Positions 15,070 through 24,510 of a stretch of 37,537 bases of DNA are shown here, piece after piece (position 1 is the first letter of the stretch; each line of letters starts with the position of its first letter). This stretch comes from Rikenellaceae bacterium (GTDB taxonomy: Bacteria; Bacteroidota; Bacteroidia; Bacteroidales; Rikenellaceae), in assembly GCA_029068395.1 (NCBI GenBank), contig JAIECQ010000164.1, positions 1-37,537 on the forward strand, in the 5' to 3' direction. The position numbers and the translations under genes are program-made. The notes under the pieces are model-generated. The model searched no databases. It saw only the letters and a program-made list of their open reading frames with translations, and was not told the DNA's origin.

Positions 15070-17811
15070 ATGAGCGATAACTATAACGAAGAAATGTTTG
15101 AGGACGAAGAGTTCGTCACCGATGAAGAGGATGTCGAGCAAGAGACGGATGACGGCGATGTTGCCGACGATGTCAACACGCATCGGTTTGCGCGTCTGAC
15201 GGTTGAGGATGGCGGCATGAACCGTCTGACGGGTATGTACAAGGAGTGGTTTCTGGATTACGCCTCATACGTCATACTTGAGCGTGCCGTGCCCCACATC
15301 ACCGACGGTCTCAAGCCGGTGCAGCGACGCATACTTCATGCCATGAAACGTATGGACGACGGCCGTTACAACAAGGTTGCCAACATCATAGGCAACACCA
15401 TGCAGTACCACCCGCACGGCGACCGCTCCATAGGCGACGCCCTTGTGCAGATGGGTCAGAAAGAGCTTATGATAGACTGCCAGGGTAACTGGGGCAACAT
15501 ACTCACCGGCGACAGCGCGGCAGCTCCCCGTTACATCGAGGCGCGCCTCTCCAAGTTCGCCCTGGACGTGGCCTTCAATCCCAAAACCACAGAGTGGATG
15601 CTCTCTTACGACGGCCGCAACCAGGAGCCGCTCACCCTGCCCGTCAAGTTCCCGTTGCTGTTGGCGCAAGGCGTCGAGGGCATAGCCGTGGGTCTGGCCT
15701 CCAAGATACTGCCCCACAACTTCAACGAGCTGATAGAGGCCTCTATAGCCTACCTCAAAGGCGAGCCGTTCGAGCTTTATCCCGACTTCCCCACCGGCGG
15801 CATGATAGACGTGTCTCGTTATAACGACGGACTGCGCGGCGGCGTGGTGCGCGTGAGGGCCAAGATAGTCAAGGTCGACAACAAGACACTGGCCATCACC
15901 GAGATACCTTACGGCAAGACCACCTCGTCTACCGGCAAGCGCAAGGGCAAGAGCAGCAAGGAAAACTCGTCTATCATCGACTCTATAATAAAGGCCAACG
16001 AGCGCAACAAGATAAAGATAAAGAGCATTGACGACAACACCGCCGCCAATGCCGAGATACTCATACACTTAGGCTCTGACGTGTCGGCCGACAAGACCAT
16101 CGACGCCCTCTATGCCTTTACCGATTGCGAGATATCTATATCGCCCAACTCGTGCGTCATTGTCGACCGCAAGCCCTGCTTCATGGGCGTGAGCGACATA
16201 TTGCGCCACTCGGCCGAGACCACCCGTTCGTTGCTCGGCCGCGAGCTTGAGATAGAGCTTCACGAGCTTGGCGAAGAGTGGCACCTCAGCTCGCTGGAGA
16301 AGATATTCATCGAGAAACGCATCTATTACAAAATCGAGGAGTGCACCACCTGGGAGAGCGTGTTGGAGACGATAGACCGCGAGCTGGAGCCATATAAGAA
16401 GCTCTTCTTCCGAGAGATTACCACCGACGACATTGTCAAGCTCACCGAGATAAAAATCAAGCGCATCTCCAAGTTCGACGCCTTCAAGGCCGACGAGCAT
16501 ATCAAGGCCGTTGAGGAGCAGATAAAGACGGCCAAAGACCACCTCGACCACCTCACCGACTACACGATAGACTATTACCGCCGCATAGGCGAAAAGTACG
16601 GCAAGGGTCGCCAGCGCCGCACCGAGATAAAGTCGTTCTCGGCCATCGAGGCCACCAAGGTCGCCGTGTCGAACGCCAAGCTCTATGTCAACCGCGCCGA
16701 GGGCTTCTTCGGCATAGGCAACGCCATGAAACGCGACGAGTTTGTGTGCGACTGCTCTGACATTGACGATGTTATCATAATATGCCGCGACGGCGACTAT
16801 GTCATCACCAAGGTGAGCGAGAAGGCCTATTTCAAGAAAGACATAATGTATATAGGAGTCTTCTTGCGCGGCGACGAACGCACCATCTATAACGTTCTTT
16901 ACCGCGACGGCGCTGCCGGCAACTATATGATGAAACGTTGCGCCATCAAGGGCATCACGCGCGACAAGGTCTATAACCTCACCAAGGGCGAGCCGGGTTC
17001 TGAGATACTGCATCTGTCGGTCAACCCCAACGGCGAGGCCGAGGTGCTTAAGGTCTATCTCAAACCGCGGTTGAGGCTCAAAAAGCTTATTGTCGACCTC
17101 GACTTCTCGACTCTGGCCATCAAGGGGCGCTCTTCGCAGGGAAACCTCTTCCAGAAAAACCCCATACACAAGATAGTGCTTAAAGAAAAGGGAGTCTCTA
17201 CCTTGGGCGGTATAACGGTGTGGTTTGACGAGTCCGAAAGACGTCTCAACACCGACGGCCGCGGCACCGAGGTGGGTGTCTTCGAGGGCGATGACAAAAC
17301 CATCGTAATACGCCGCCGCGGCAGCTACTACACGGCGGGTTACGACACAAGCCTTCACTTCCCCGAAGATCTGCTGTCGGTGAGCAAATACTCGCCCGAC
17401 CGCATCTATACGGTTGTTTTGTGGGACGCCTCGCAGGGCTTCTATTACCTTAAACGCTTCAAGGCCGAGCCTACAGAGCGCGAGATGTCGTTCATTGACG
17501 ATAGCGAGGGCTCTTACCTTGTGGCAATCACAGGCGACAGGTTCCCTCAGCTGAAGGTCACCTTCGGCGGGGCCAACTCTTCGCGTCCCGAAGAGGTTAT
17601 CGACGCCGACGAGTTCATACGCATCAAGGGGTGCAAGGCCAAGGGCAAACGCGTCACCACCTATCAGGTCGACCGCCTGGAGTTTATAGAGCCTCTGCAC
17701 AAGAGCGTGCCCGCCGACCCTTCTGAGGGCATGGGCGACCAGGAGCCGCTGCCTCCCGCCCCTGACGAGCAGGACGACGAGCCGGTAGCGGAGCAGAGCC
17801 TCTTCGATTAG
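15070..17811 (+). CDS. parC: DNA topoisomerase IV subunit A (ParC)
   Basis: The 913-residue DNA-breaking subunit of topoisomerase IV. The first 50 residues are an acidic, probably disordered extension (many Glu/Asp). The winged-helix breakage domain follows, with LKPVQRRILHAM, the quinolone-region motif YHPHGDRSIGDALVQ and the catalytic tyrosine Tyr155 in AAPRYIEARL. A coiled-coil arm spans about residues 430-530, and a C-terminal beta-pinwheel DNA-wrapping domain ends in another acidic tail. The position matching Ser83 of E. coli GyrA is Arg119, where I recall alanine in Bacteroides ParC. It is 88 bp after parE and presumably in the same operon. It pairs with ParE and not GyrB because of this linkage and length. 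Confidence 0.93.
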   Translation: MSDNYNEEMFEDEEFVTDEEDVEQETDDGDVADDVNTHRFARLTVEDGGMNRLTGMYKEWFLDYASYVILERAVPHITDGLKPVQRRILHAMKRMDDGRYNKVANIIGNTMQYHPHGDRSIGDALVQMGQKELMIDCQGNWGNILTGDSAAAPRYIEARLSKFALDVAFNPKTTEWMLSYDGRNQEPLTLPVKFPLLLAQGVEGIAVGLASKILPHNFNELIEASIAYLKGEPFELYPDFPTGGMIDVSRYNDGLRGGVVRVRAKIVKVDNKTLAITEIPYGKTTSSTGKRKGKSSKENSSIIDSIIKANERNKIKIKSIDDNTAANAEILIHLGSDVSADKTIDALYAFTDCEISISPNSCVIVDRKPCFMGVSDILRHSAETTRSLLGRELEIELHELGEEWHLSSLEKIFIEKRIYYKIEECTTWESVLETIDRELEPYKKLFFREITTDDIVKLTEIKIKRISKFDAFKADEHIKAVEEQIKTAKDHLDHLTDYTIDYYRRIGEKYGKGRQRRTEIKSFSAIEATKVAVSNAKLYVNRAEGFFGIGNAMKRDEFVCDCSDIDDVIIICRDGDYVITKVSEKAYFKKDIMYIGVFLRGDERTIYNVLYRDGAAGNYMMKRCAIKGITRDKVYNLTKGEPGSEILHLSVNPNGEAEVLKVYLKPRLRLKKLIVDLDFSTLAIKGRSSQGNLFQKNPIHKIVLKEKGVSTLGGITVWFDESERRLNTDGRGTEVGVFEGDDKTIVIRRRGSYYTAGYDTSLHFPEDLLSVSKYSPDRIYTVVLWDASQGFYYLKRFKAEPTEREMSFIDDSEGSYLVAITGDRFPQLKVTFGGANSSRPEEVIDADEFIRIKGCKAKGKRVTTYQVDRLEFIEPLHKSVPADPSEGMGDQEPLPPAPDEQDDEPVAEQSLFD

Positions 17812-17947
17812 AGGTAACCTAATAGAGCCGAGGGGCGTCTGTTGTGCATGGGCGTCCCGCACATGAGTGCAGGTGCCGTGGTCAGCAGGTTTGCGCGAAG
17901 CACGCCGCTTGTTGCGCGGGGATTGTTTTTATGTGCTGCATGTTAGC

Positions 17948-17957
17948 AAAGGAGGTG
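17948..17957 (+). promoter_or_regulatory. strong Shine-Dalgarno site for aroK
   Basis: AAAGGAGGTG is a near-perfect anti-SD match with GGAGG ending 4 nt before the ATG at 17960. Such sites are rare in Bacteroidota, and no other gene in this window has one. It fixes the aroK start against the longer frame opening at 17867. Confidence 0.8.
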
Positions 17958-17959
17958 TT

Positions 17960-18466
17960 ATGCCACTGTTTCTGATAGGATATATGGGGTCAGGCAAGAG
18001 CACGCTGGGCCGTAGGGTAGCCGCCGCGTTGGGCTGGCGCTTTGCCGACATGGACAAGGAGATAGAGCGCAAGGCGGGCATGACTGTCCCCGAGATATTC
18101 TCGACGCTCGGCGAGCCGGCCTTCAGGCAGATGGAGCACGATTATATACTGTCGCTCTCACCCGACGATGACGTGGTGGTGGCCACCGGCGGAGGCGCCC
18201 CGTGCCACTTCGACAACATGGATGCCATGAATCGTCTGGGCGTCACGCTCTATCTGCGGGTGCCCGCCGGTGCGCTGGCCGACCGTCTTGTTGCAAGCCG
18301 TACGCGCCGCCCGCTCATAGAGGGCAAGAGTCCCGAGAGCCTGCGCGCATACGTCGATAGCCACCTGTCCGAACGCGAACCATACTACACCCGTGCCACA
18401 TATACGCTTGAGGGCGTGAGCATCAATGCCCGCCATATCGTCGAGACACTTCGCCTTAAGTTGTGA
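17960..18466 (+). CDS. aroK: shikimate kinase
   Basis: A 168-residue P-loop kinase that phosphorylates shikimate at the 3-hydroxyl with ATP, the fifth step of chorismate synthesis. Walker A is GYMGSGKST. The shikimate-binding Asp is in ADMDKEIE, an arginine in FRQMEHDY, and the GGG loop in ATGGGAP. The lid is RTRRPLIEG, and the adenine-side arginine lies in SHLSEREPYY. The start is set by the strong Shine-Dalgarno site and gives the normal length. It lies 148 bp after parC without a clear promoter between. Two other pathway genes, aroA and aroC, are in the window but not adjacent. Confidence 0.93.
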   Translation: MPLFLIGYMGSGKSTLGRRVAAALGWRFADMDKEIERKAGMTVPEIFSTLGEPAFRQMEHDYILSLSPDDDVVVATGGGAPCHFDNMDAMNRLGVTLYLRVPAGALADRLVASRTRRPLIEGKSPESLRAYVDSHLSEREPYYTRATYTLEGVSINARHIVETLRLKL

Positions 18467-18659
18467 TTATACGTTGCTGACAGACAACGCTATACCTTGC
18501 GGCACACTCTTTCGGCACATAGAAACCTGCCTTGCCTCAAGCCATGCGGTCCATCACGGGCAGGATACGCGCAAAATCTCGAAAGAGAGGCTCTCTCCCG
18601 GAAAGCACGGTAAATATCAAAAAAAGCCACGCATGACCTCGGGAAATTTCACCCAAAAC

Positions 18660-18690
18660 TCTGCGTTGCTATAACGTGTAAACGCGCAGA
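18660..18690 (-). terminator. possible terminator between murF-alr and aroK
   Basis: In the 249-bp gap between the two converging genes, an 8-bp stem with a 2-nt bulge (TCTG-CG-CGTT / AACG-CAGA on the minus strand) is followed by GTTTTGGG. It is weak. The rest of the gap (18467-18659) shows only a short GAGAG/CTCTC hairpin near 18580. Confidence 0.3.
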
Positions 18691-18715
18691 ATCACAAAAA
18701 AGTCTCTGCCGACCC

Positions 18716-21184
18716 TTAGTCGAAATATACTCTTTTTACCCGGGGAGCTATAAGGGTCAGTATCTCATAAGGTATTGTGTCGAGTATCTCGGCCATCTGC
18801 ACTATCTCTCTGTTGCCTGAAAATATGGTGACCTCGTCGCCGACAGCGGCGGGTATGCCTGTTATGTCTATCATGCAGGCATCCATGCAGATGTTGCCTA
18901 TTATGGGGGCCTTGTGTCCGTTTACGGTAAATGACCACCTGCCGCAGCTTAGCGCGCGTCTCAGTCCGTCGGCATAGCCTATGGGCACCGTGGCTATCAC
19001 CGAGTCGACACCCGTAACGCCGCGCCTGTTGTAGCCTATCCGTTCGCCGGCCGGCAGTGACCTTATCTGCGATATCACGCTCTTTAGCGAGGTCACGCTT
19101 TGCAGGTCGTCGGTAAATGGACTTATGCCGTAAAGGCCCAGCCCCAGACGCACCATGTCAAACTGAGCCTGGGCAAACCGCTCTATGCCCCATGTGTTAG
19201 ACAGGTGACGCAGTATGCTCTTGTCGCCCAAAAGCTGCATAAGACGGCTGCTCATGCGGTCGAACAGCTCTATCTGCCTTATGGTGAGGTCGTCCTGGTC
19301 GGGGTTGTCGCTCGAAGGGAAGTGCGAGAATATGCTTTTTATGCTCAGGGTGCGGTCGCCGGCCAAGCGTTCGGCCAAGGGCTGCAACTCATCTTCGGCA
19401 AAGCCTAACCGGTGCATGCCGGTGTCTAACTTTATGTGCACGGGGTAATGCGACTCGGCGGCGCGTCGTACATCTGAGCTAAACAGCTCTAACGACTCGA
19501 AGTCGTATATCTCAGGCTCAAGCGAGTAGTCTATCATGGCGGCAAACCCGCTTGGCTCGCTGTTGAGCACTATAATGGGCGTTGTTATGCCTCCTTGTCG
19601 CAATGTTACCCCCTCGTCGGTATATGCTACGGCGAAATAGTCGACATGCTGACGCTCAAGTGCCGCCGCTACCTCTACACCTCCATGACCGTATGACGAC
19701 GCCTTGACCATGGCCACGGTCTTGACGCCGGGACGCAGAAGACGACGGTGGTAATTGAGGTTGAAGCACATGGCCGCCAGGTCTACCTCCATCACGGTAG
19801 AGTGGCGTTGCACTTCGAGCATGCGGCTTATGCGTTCAAAGGCAAATTGTCTGGCTCCTTTGAGCAGCACGGCGGCCCCGGCTGTTGACGAGCGGTCAAA
19901 CTGCTCTATGAACTGCTCTGTCGAGATATAAAAAGAGGAGTCAATGCCGACGAACAGCTCTTTGGATGCCGTTATGTCGCTGCCTATGGCGTGCAACCTG
20001 CCGACACCGTGATGCCGCAACATGTCGGCCACCTTGGCATAGAGACGTTCCGGCAGATGTCCCGACTGTGATATGTCAGATATGATGGCTATCTTGGGCC
20101 TGTCGGCCGATATGTCGCACAGACGGTCAAGCGCCACTGCCAACGACCCCGTGTCGCTGTTGTAGCTGTCGTTGAGCACTACCGAGCCGTTAATGCCCTG
20201 CCTCATCTCAAGCCTCATGGCCACGGGTCGCAGTTCGCCTGTGGCCGATAGCGCACCTTTAAGACGCTGCCCCCCCTCTATGGCGTCGAGACAGGCGTAA
20301 AAAGCCAGTGCTGTCAATACGTTGTCAAGCGAGGAGGCGTCGGTAAACGGCACGGTGGTGCTATAATCTGACCCCGACACGGTGAATGTTATCAGTGTAG
20401 TCCCGTTTGACTGCACGCATCCTGTCACACGCATGCGCGCTGTCGGCGAGGTGCCCCAGTCGAACAGGTCACGGTCGGCATACTCTTGGGTCACGGCATG
20501 CGCCACCTCGGCATGGTCAGAGCAATATACTATGGCGCGCGAATGGCTTGCTATATGCAGCTTCTGACGCAGCTTGTCACCCCGCGACGTGAAGTTGCCG
20601 TCGTGAGCCTCGCCTATGTTGGTTATCACGCATATGTGCGGCCTTATCATGCGCTCAAGCCGCTCCATCTCGCCCGGTTTCGACACCCCGGCCTCAAATA
20701 CCGACAATACCTCGTCACCCTCGCACATGGTTATGGCCACAGCCACCCCTATCTGTGAGTTATAGCTCTTGGGACTCACGAACAATCCACCCTTGCCACA
20801 CCATAGGGCGGCAATCCACTCTTTGACCACCGTTTTGCCGTTGCTTCCCGTAACTGCCGCCACCGTGCCCGATATGTCGCTTCGCATGTGCGAGGCCACC
20901 GCCTGCAAGGCCGCCAAGGTGTCGTCTACGGCTATGAACGCCTCGCCCTCCTTAAGCTCGGGCAGTGGGTAATTGCTGCTTACTATGAAATTGCAGATGC
21001 CTCTGCAGCGCAACCCCTCTATGTAGTGGTGCCCGTCGCGCGTGGCGCCGCAAAGAGCCACAAATACCGTGTGACTGTCGCAGGCTATGCGCCGCGAGTC
21101 AAATGCAAATGTCTCTATGACGGAGTCATTGCCCGTAAGACGCCCTCCGCATATACGGGCAATGGCAGATGCCGTTGTTCTCAT
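18716..21184 (-). CDS. MurF-alanine racemase fusion protein
   Basis: A bifunctional protein of 822 residues known from Bacteroidota. The first half (about 1-450) is UDP-N-acetylmuramoyl-tripeptide:D-Ala-D-Ala ligase, with the ATP loop TGSNGKT, the carbamyl-lysine region SPKSYNSQIG, GEAHDGNF and NDSYNSD. The second half (about 455-822) is a PLP-dependent alanine racemase, with the Schiff-base lysine in MVKASSYGHG, the second catalytic tyrosine in RIGYNRRG and the C-terminal block NICMDACMIDIT. The protein thus makes D-alanine and uses the D-Ala-D-Ala dipeptide in the cytoplasmic steps of peptidoglycan assembly. The conserved alanine racemase motif has SS in place of the usual DA (KADAYGHG), a mild variation. 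It stands alone between a 248-bp pyrimidine-rich gap and aroK. Confidence 0.95.
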   Translation of the reverse strand: MRTTASAIARICGGRLTGNDSVIETFAFDSRRIACDSHTVFVALCGATRDGHHYIEGLRCRGICNFIVSSNYPLPELKEGEAFIAVDDTLAALQAVASHMRSDISGTVAAVTGSNGKTVVKEWIAALWCGKGGLFVSPKSYNSQIGVAVAITMCEGDEVLSVFEAGVSKPGEMERLERMIRPHICVITNIGEAHDGNFTSRGDKLRQKLHIASHSRAIVYCSDHAEVAHAVTQEYADRDLFDWGTSPTARMRVTGCVQSNGTTLITFTVSGSDYSTTVPFTDASSLDNVLTALAFYACLDAIEGGQRLKGALSATGELRPVAMRLEMRQGINGSVVLNDSYNSDTGSLAVALDRLCDISADRPKIAIISDISQSGHLPERLYAKVADMLRHHGVGRLHAIGSDITASKELFVGIDSSFYISTEQFIEQFDRSSTAGAAVLLKGARQFAFERISRMLEVQRHSTVMEVDLAAMCFNLNYHRRLLRPGVKTVAMVKASSYGHGGVEVAAALERQHVDYFAVAYTDEGVTLRQGGITTPIIVLNSEPSGFAAMIDYSLEPEIYDFESLELFSSDVRRAAESHYPVHIKLDTGMHRLGFAEDELQPLAERLAGDRTLSIKSIFSHFPSSDNPDQDDLTIRQIELFDRMSSRLMQLLGDKSILRHLSNTWGIERFAQAQFDMVRLGLGLYGISPFTDDLQSVTSLKSVISQIRSLPAGERIGYNRRGVTGVDSVIATVPIGYADGLRRALSCGRWSFTVNGHKAPIIGNICMDACMIDITGIPAAVGDEVTIFSGNREIVQMAEILDTIPYEILTLIAPRVKRVYFD

Positions 21185-21432
21185 CTCTTTTGTGGTAACC
21201 CTGTTTTAATGCTTCGCATAAACCTACGACAGAGGCGCCGCCCCATCTCTGCGCCGCCTCATATCGTCTTCATTTCCGCACAGCCGACCATCACTGTGCC
21301 TCGCCCCGTCGTTATCTTAACACGGCGCGTGCCGTTGTTCCTGCCCCGGTCCGTGCCTTGTGTCTCCCCTGACCATGCTTGCCCCCGTCTACTGTTCCTT
21401 TCCCCTTCTCCGGTCCCCTGCCCCGCCCTTGC

Positions 21433-22516
21433 CTAAGCCTCATTGGCCCATAGCAGAAAGGCGTTGATGAAGCCGTCTATCTCGCCATCGAGCACATCGT
21501 CGGGCGACGACGACTCATACCCGGTGCGATGGTCTTTAACCAGCTTGTATGGGTGCAGGGTGTAACTCCTTATCTGGCTTCCCCATTCTATCTTTTTCTT
21601 CTTGCCCTCAAGCTCGCGTTGCAGCTCCATCTTCTTGTCAAGCTCCATCTGATAGAGTTTGCTTTTGAGTATGCGCATGGCATTCTCTTTGTTCATCAGC
21701 TGCGAGCGCGTCTCGGTGTTTTCGACCACTATACCTGTGGGTATGTGATAGAGCCTCACGCCGGTCTCCACCTTGTTGACGTTCTGGCCGCCGGCTCCTC
21801 CCGACCTGTATGTGTCCCACTTGATATCCGCCGGCGACACCTCTATTTCTATGGTGTCGTCAATGGCGGGTGTCACAAACACCGACGCGAAGGTGGTGTG
21901 ACGGCGGTTGCTCGAGTCGAACGGCGACAGCCTCACAAGCCTGTGCACGCCGCTCTCAGAACGCAGATAACCGAACGAGTAGTCGCCCCCTATCTCTATC
22001 ATCGCCGACTTCACCCCTATGCCGTCCTCTTGAATGTCGAGTACACGGCACTCCAGCCCCTTACGCTCGGCATAACGGGTGTACATGCGTAAAAGCATCG
22101 AGGCCCAGTCGAGACTCTCGGTGCCGCCGGCCCCCGAGTTTATCTCTATTATGGCGCCCATGCGGTCTTCGTCGCCGCTCAGCATGGCCTTTAGCTCGGC
22201 CTCTTCGAGCGATGACAGAAAGTCATTGGCCGCCGCGTCAACCTCCTCTTGGGTCAGCAGACCCTCGCGCAGAAAGTCGAAAGCGGTGGTCGCCTCGTTG
22301 AGTTTGTTGTCAAGGTCGGCCAATATATCGAGCCACCCTTTGTGCGAGGCCGCCTCTTTCATCGTCTTCTCGGCCTGCGCGGGGTTGTCCCAGAAACCGG
22401 GCGCCTCCTGCTGCGACATCAGCCGTTCATACTCACCCTGCCTGCGAGCGGGGTCAAAGACAGCTCCTCAGCGATTCCAGTCGCTTTATATTCTCTTTAA
22501 AAAGTTCGTATGTCAT
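21433..22516 (-). CDS. prfB: peptide chain release factor 2, programmed +1 frameshift
   Basis: Release factor 2 ends translation at UGA and UAA. The gene is split: ATG at 22516 opens 20 codons that reach an in-frame UGA at 22456-22454, and reading continues after a +1 shift from 22455 to the stop at 21433. The joined product has 360 residues. The SPF tripeptide that reads the stop codon is in [11 protein letters not shown], and the peptidyl-hydrolysis GGQ is in [15 protein letters not shown]. Taking only the uninterrupted frame from 22419 would lose 32 N-terminal residues. The frameshift autoregulates RF2: when RF2 is low, the UGA is read slowly and shifting rises. It follows the radical SAM gene by 27 bp. 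Confidence 0.95.
22453..22468 (-). promoter_or_regulatory. prfB +1 frameshift site
   Basis: AGGAGCTGTCTTTGAC on the minus strand has the canonical layout: an SD-like AGG two codons before the slippery CTT, then TGA and C. The register is the same as in E. coli prfB. Confidence 0.93.
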
Positions 22517-22543
22517 ATAGTTTGTCGTTTGTTTTCCTGTCGT

Positions 22544-23320
22544 TTATACCGTATGCTCGCACACATAACCCCTCTGGCGTACCTTTTGCGCTATTGCCGA
22601 CAGCTCTTGCGCGCTCACCTTAGAGAGCCTGTCGTGCGGGGTGTCGCGGTCTATCGAATATATCATCACAAGCCAGGGGCGCACCCTGTCCAACACATCG
22701 AGCCATGCCGACACCTCCTTGTCGGTGGTGTTGTCTATGATACGGCCATCTTTCTCGCCTCGCAGAAACATGGTCTGCACTATCAGTTCGCCGTGGAAAC
22801 GCCGCATGCCCTCTATGACCTTGTCGAGCGAGTAGTCGAACAGAGGCTCGTTTACCGCCTTGATGGTCTCCTCTAACGCCGAGTCTATCTTGAGTATGGC
22901 GCGGTCGACCCTCTCAAGGGCGTGGCGCACATCTTCCCTCCCTATCATGGTGGCATTGCTCAGCACCGCCACCTTGGTTGAGGGGAAGAGACGGTCGCGC
23001 ACCGCTATGGTGTCGTCTATAATCTCGGCGAAACAGGGGTGCATGGTAGGCTCGCCGTTACCTGCAAATGTTATCACGTCAAGCTCTTGCCCCTCTTCAC
23101 GCATGCTTACGAGCCTCTTCTCCAACTCTTGCCTTACGGTGTCGCGGTCGTTGTAACGCAGTTTTTGCCCTTTGTGCTCTGTCCATCCGCACTCGCAATA
23201 TATGCAGTTGAAGTTACACAGCTTGCCGTCCACCGGCAGCAGATTGACCCCTAAAGAGCTGCCCAGACGCCTGCTCTTGACGGGTCCGAAAATAATGTCA
23301 CCGAAAAGCGATGTTGCCAT
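22544..23320 (-). CDS. radical SAM protein, COG0731-like
   Basis: A 258-residue radical SAM enzyme. The iron-sulfur cluster cysteines are Cys35, Cys39 and Cys42 (CNFNCIYC), directly followed by CGW. The glycine-rich SAM segment is VITFAGNGEPTMHP. The N-terminal GPVKSRRLGSSLGVNLLP is characteristic of a family of Fe-S oxidoreductases distantly related to the wyosine enzyme TYW1. No specific substrate is known to me, and no C-terminal SPASM cysteines are seen. It lies 53 bp after the amidohydrolase gene and 27 bp before prfB, and all three read the same way. Function is unassigned. Confidence 0.85.
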   Translation of the reverse strand: MATSLFGDIIFGPVKSRRLGSSLGVNLLPVDGKLCNFNCIYCECGWTEHKGQKLRYNDRDTVRQELEKRLVSMREEGQELDVITFAGNGEPTMHPCFAEIIDDTIAVRDRLFPSTKVAVLSNATMIGREDVRHALERVDRAILKIDSALEETIKAVNEPLFDYSLDKVIEGMRRFHGELIVQTMFLRGEKDGRIIDNTTDKEVSAWLDVLDRVRPWLVMIYSIDRDTPHDRLSKVSAQELSAIAQKVRQRGYVCEHTV

Positions 23321-23373
23321 ATACGTTATCTTTTATCATCCCTCACTGCTGTCAATACAGCCTTGCACCCTGC

Positions 23374-24510
23374 CTATGCCAGCCTGCGTCCCGTTGTGCT
23401 GTCGGTAAGACGCATATTGTGCAGGTCGACATTTTCAAGCAGCACCACTCCCGGACGCTTGCCTACCTCGAAGCTGCCGGCCCAGTCGCTTATGCCCAGG
23501 GCCTCGGCGCCGTTGATGGTCGCCCACCCGAGCATCTCGTCGATGGGTATGTGCGGCATGTTGGCGCTCACGCACTTAAGCTCTTCAACCATAGACAGCA
23601 CCTCGTTAGAGCTTAGTCCGTCGGTGCCTAATGCTATGCGCACACCCTTGCGACGCAACATGTCAAAGTCGGGCAGACGCCTCTCTATGTATATGTTGGA
23701 GCGCGGACACGGCACTACCGTCACCTTATCGCCTAACTTGTCGGTCATTACGTCAATGTCGCCCTCGTCGGCATATATGCAGTGCACCAGCAGCACGCCC
23801 TGACGTCCGCATCCGAGCGATGCCGCCACCCGGGCCCGTTCGTCAGGCCCACCCAAGGCCACCGACTCCTTGTAGTGTATCGACACTATACCCTCGGCCC
23901 GCGCCCCGCAGGCAGTCTCGGCACTGCCTCCGGTAAGGGCCATCAGACGGTCGTCCATGGTGTAACATGCGTGAGGTACCACAGAGGCCGGCAGCCCGAG
24001 AGAGAGGTGATGCCTTACCCGCCTTAGCCCCTCTGCAAATGTCTCGTCGGCGCTTTGTCCGTCCACGTCAAACAGCTCTACGAATGTGCGCCAGAAAATG
24101 TCGCTCTTCTGCTTTGCGCTGTAAACGTAGTCGTTGTTGTTGTGGTCGCCCACGGCCACTACGCCTTCGTCATACATCTTGCGGCTCCATGCCAGCGCCG
24201 TACGGCACTTCTCCTCGTCGGGAATGTCGCAGGTGCGCTTTATCTCTATTATCGAACGTATGAACTCGGGCAGCCCTCCGCCTTGTGCTATCATGCCCTT
24301 GACGTAAGAATACTCTATGTGACAGTGACAGTTAGACATGCCCGGTATGAGTATGCCGTTATAAAACTCGGTATCCTGACGCGAGTCTATATCCTTAATG
24401 CCCGTCTCTATGCCGGTAATGACCCCGTCAGGGCCGAGACTTATGGCCACTGACGGCGTAAGGCACCCTGAAAGGAGGGCGAAGTGCGCTGCTATCTTTC
24501 TCTGTTTCAT
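23374..24510 (-). CDS. amidohydrolase-superfamily deaminase or hydrolase
   Basis: A 378-residue metal-dependent hydrolase with the composite barrel of the cytosine-deaminase/chlorohydrolase branch. Metal and catalytic residues are visible: His62 and His64 (NCHCHIEYS), His180 (VVPHACYT), His212 with Glu215 (SIHYKES), His243 (LVHCIYADEG) and Asp297 (ALGTDGLSSN). The segment CPRSNIYI is typical of guanine, adenosyl or aminofutalosine deaminase relatives, but the substrate cannot be named. The start ATG at 24510 overlaps the end of the DUF4296 gene by 83 bp in another frame. The N-terminal strand MKQRKIAAHFALL fits the family, so the overlap appears real. Confidence 0.85.
   Translation of the reverse strand: MKQRKIAAHFALLSGCLTPSVAISLGPDGVITGIETGIKDIDSRQDTEFYNGILIPGMSNCHCHIEYSYVKGMIAQGGGLPEFIRSIIEIKRTCDIPDEEKCRTALAWSRKMYDEGVVAVGDHNNNDYVYSAKQKSDIFWRTFVELFDVDGQSADETFAEGLRRVRHHLSLGLPASVVPHACYTMDDRLMALTGGSAETACGARAEGIVSIHYKESVALGGPDERARVAASLGCGRQGVLLVHCIYADEGDIDVMTDKLGDKVTVVPCPRSNIYIERRLPDFDMLRRKGVRIALGTDGLSSNEVLSMVEELKCVSANMPHIPIDEMLGWATINGAEALGISDWAGSFEVGKRPGVVLLENVDLHNMRLTDSTTGRRLA

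Noticed and set aside
16069-17862. 597-codon open frame on the minus strand opposite parC
   Set aside because: It is a shadow of parC: parC is clearly real with all family motifs, and the antisense product has low-complexity hydrophobic and charged composition without any recognisable domain. GC-rich codon use keeps such antisense frames open.
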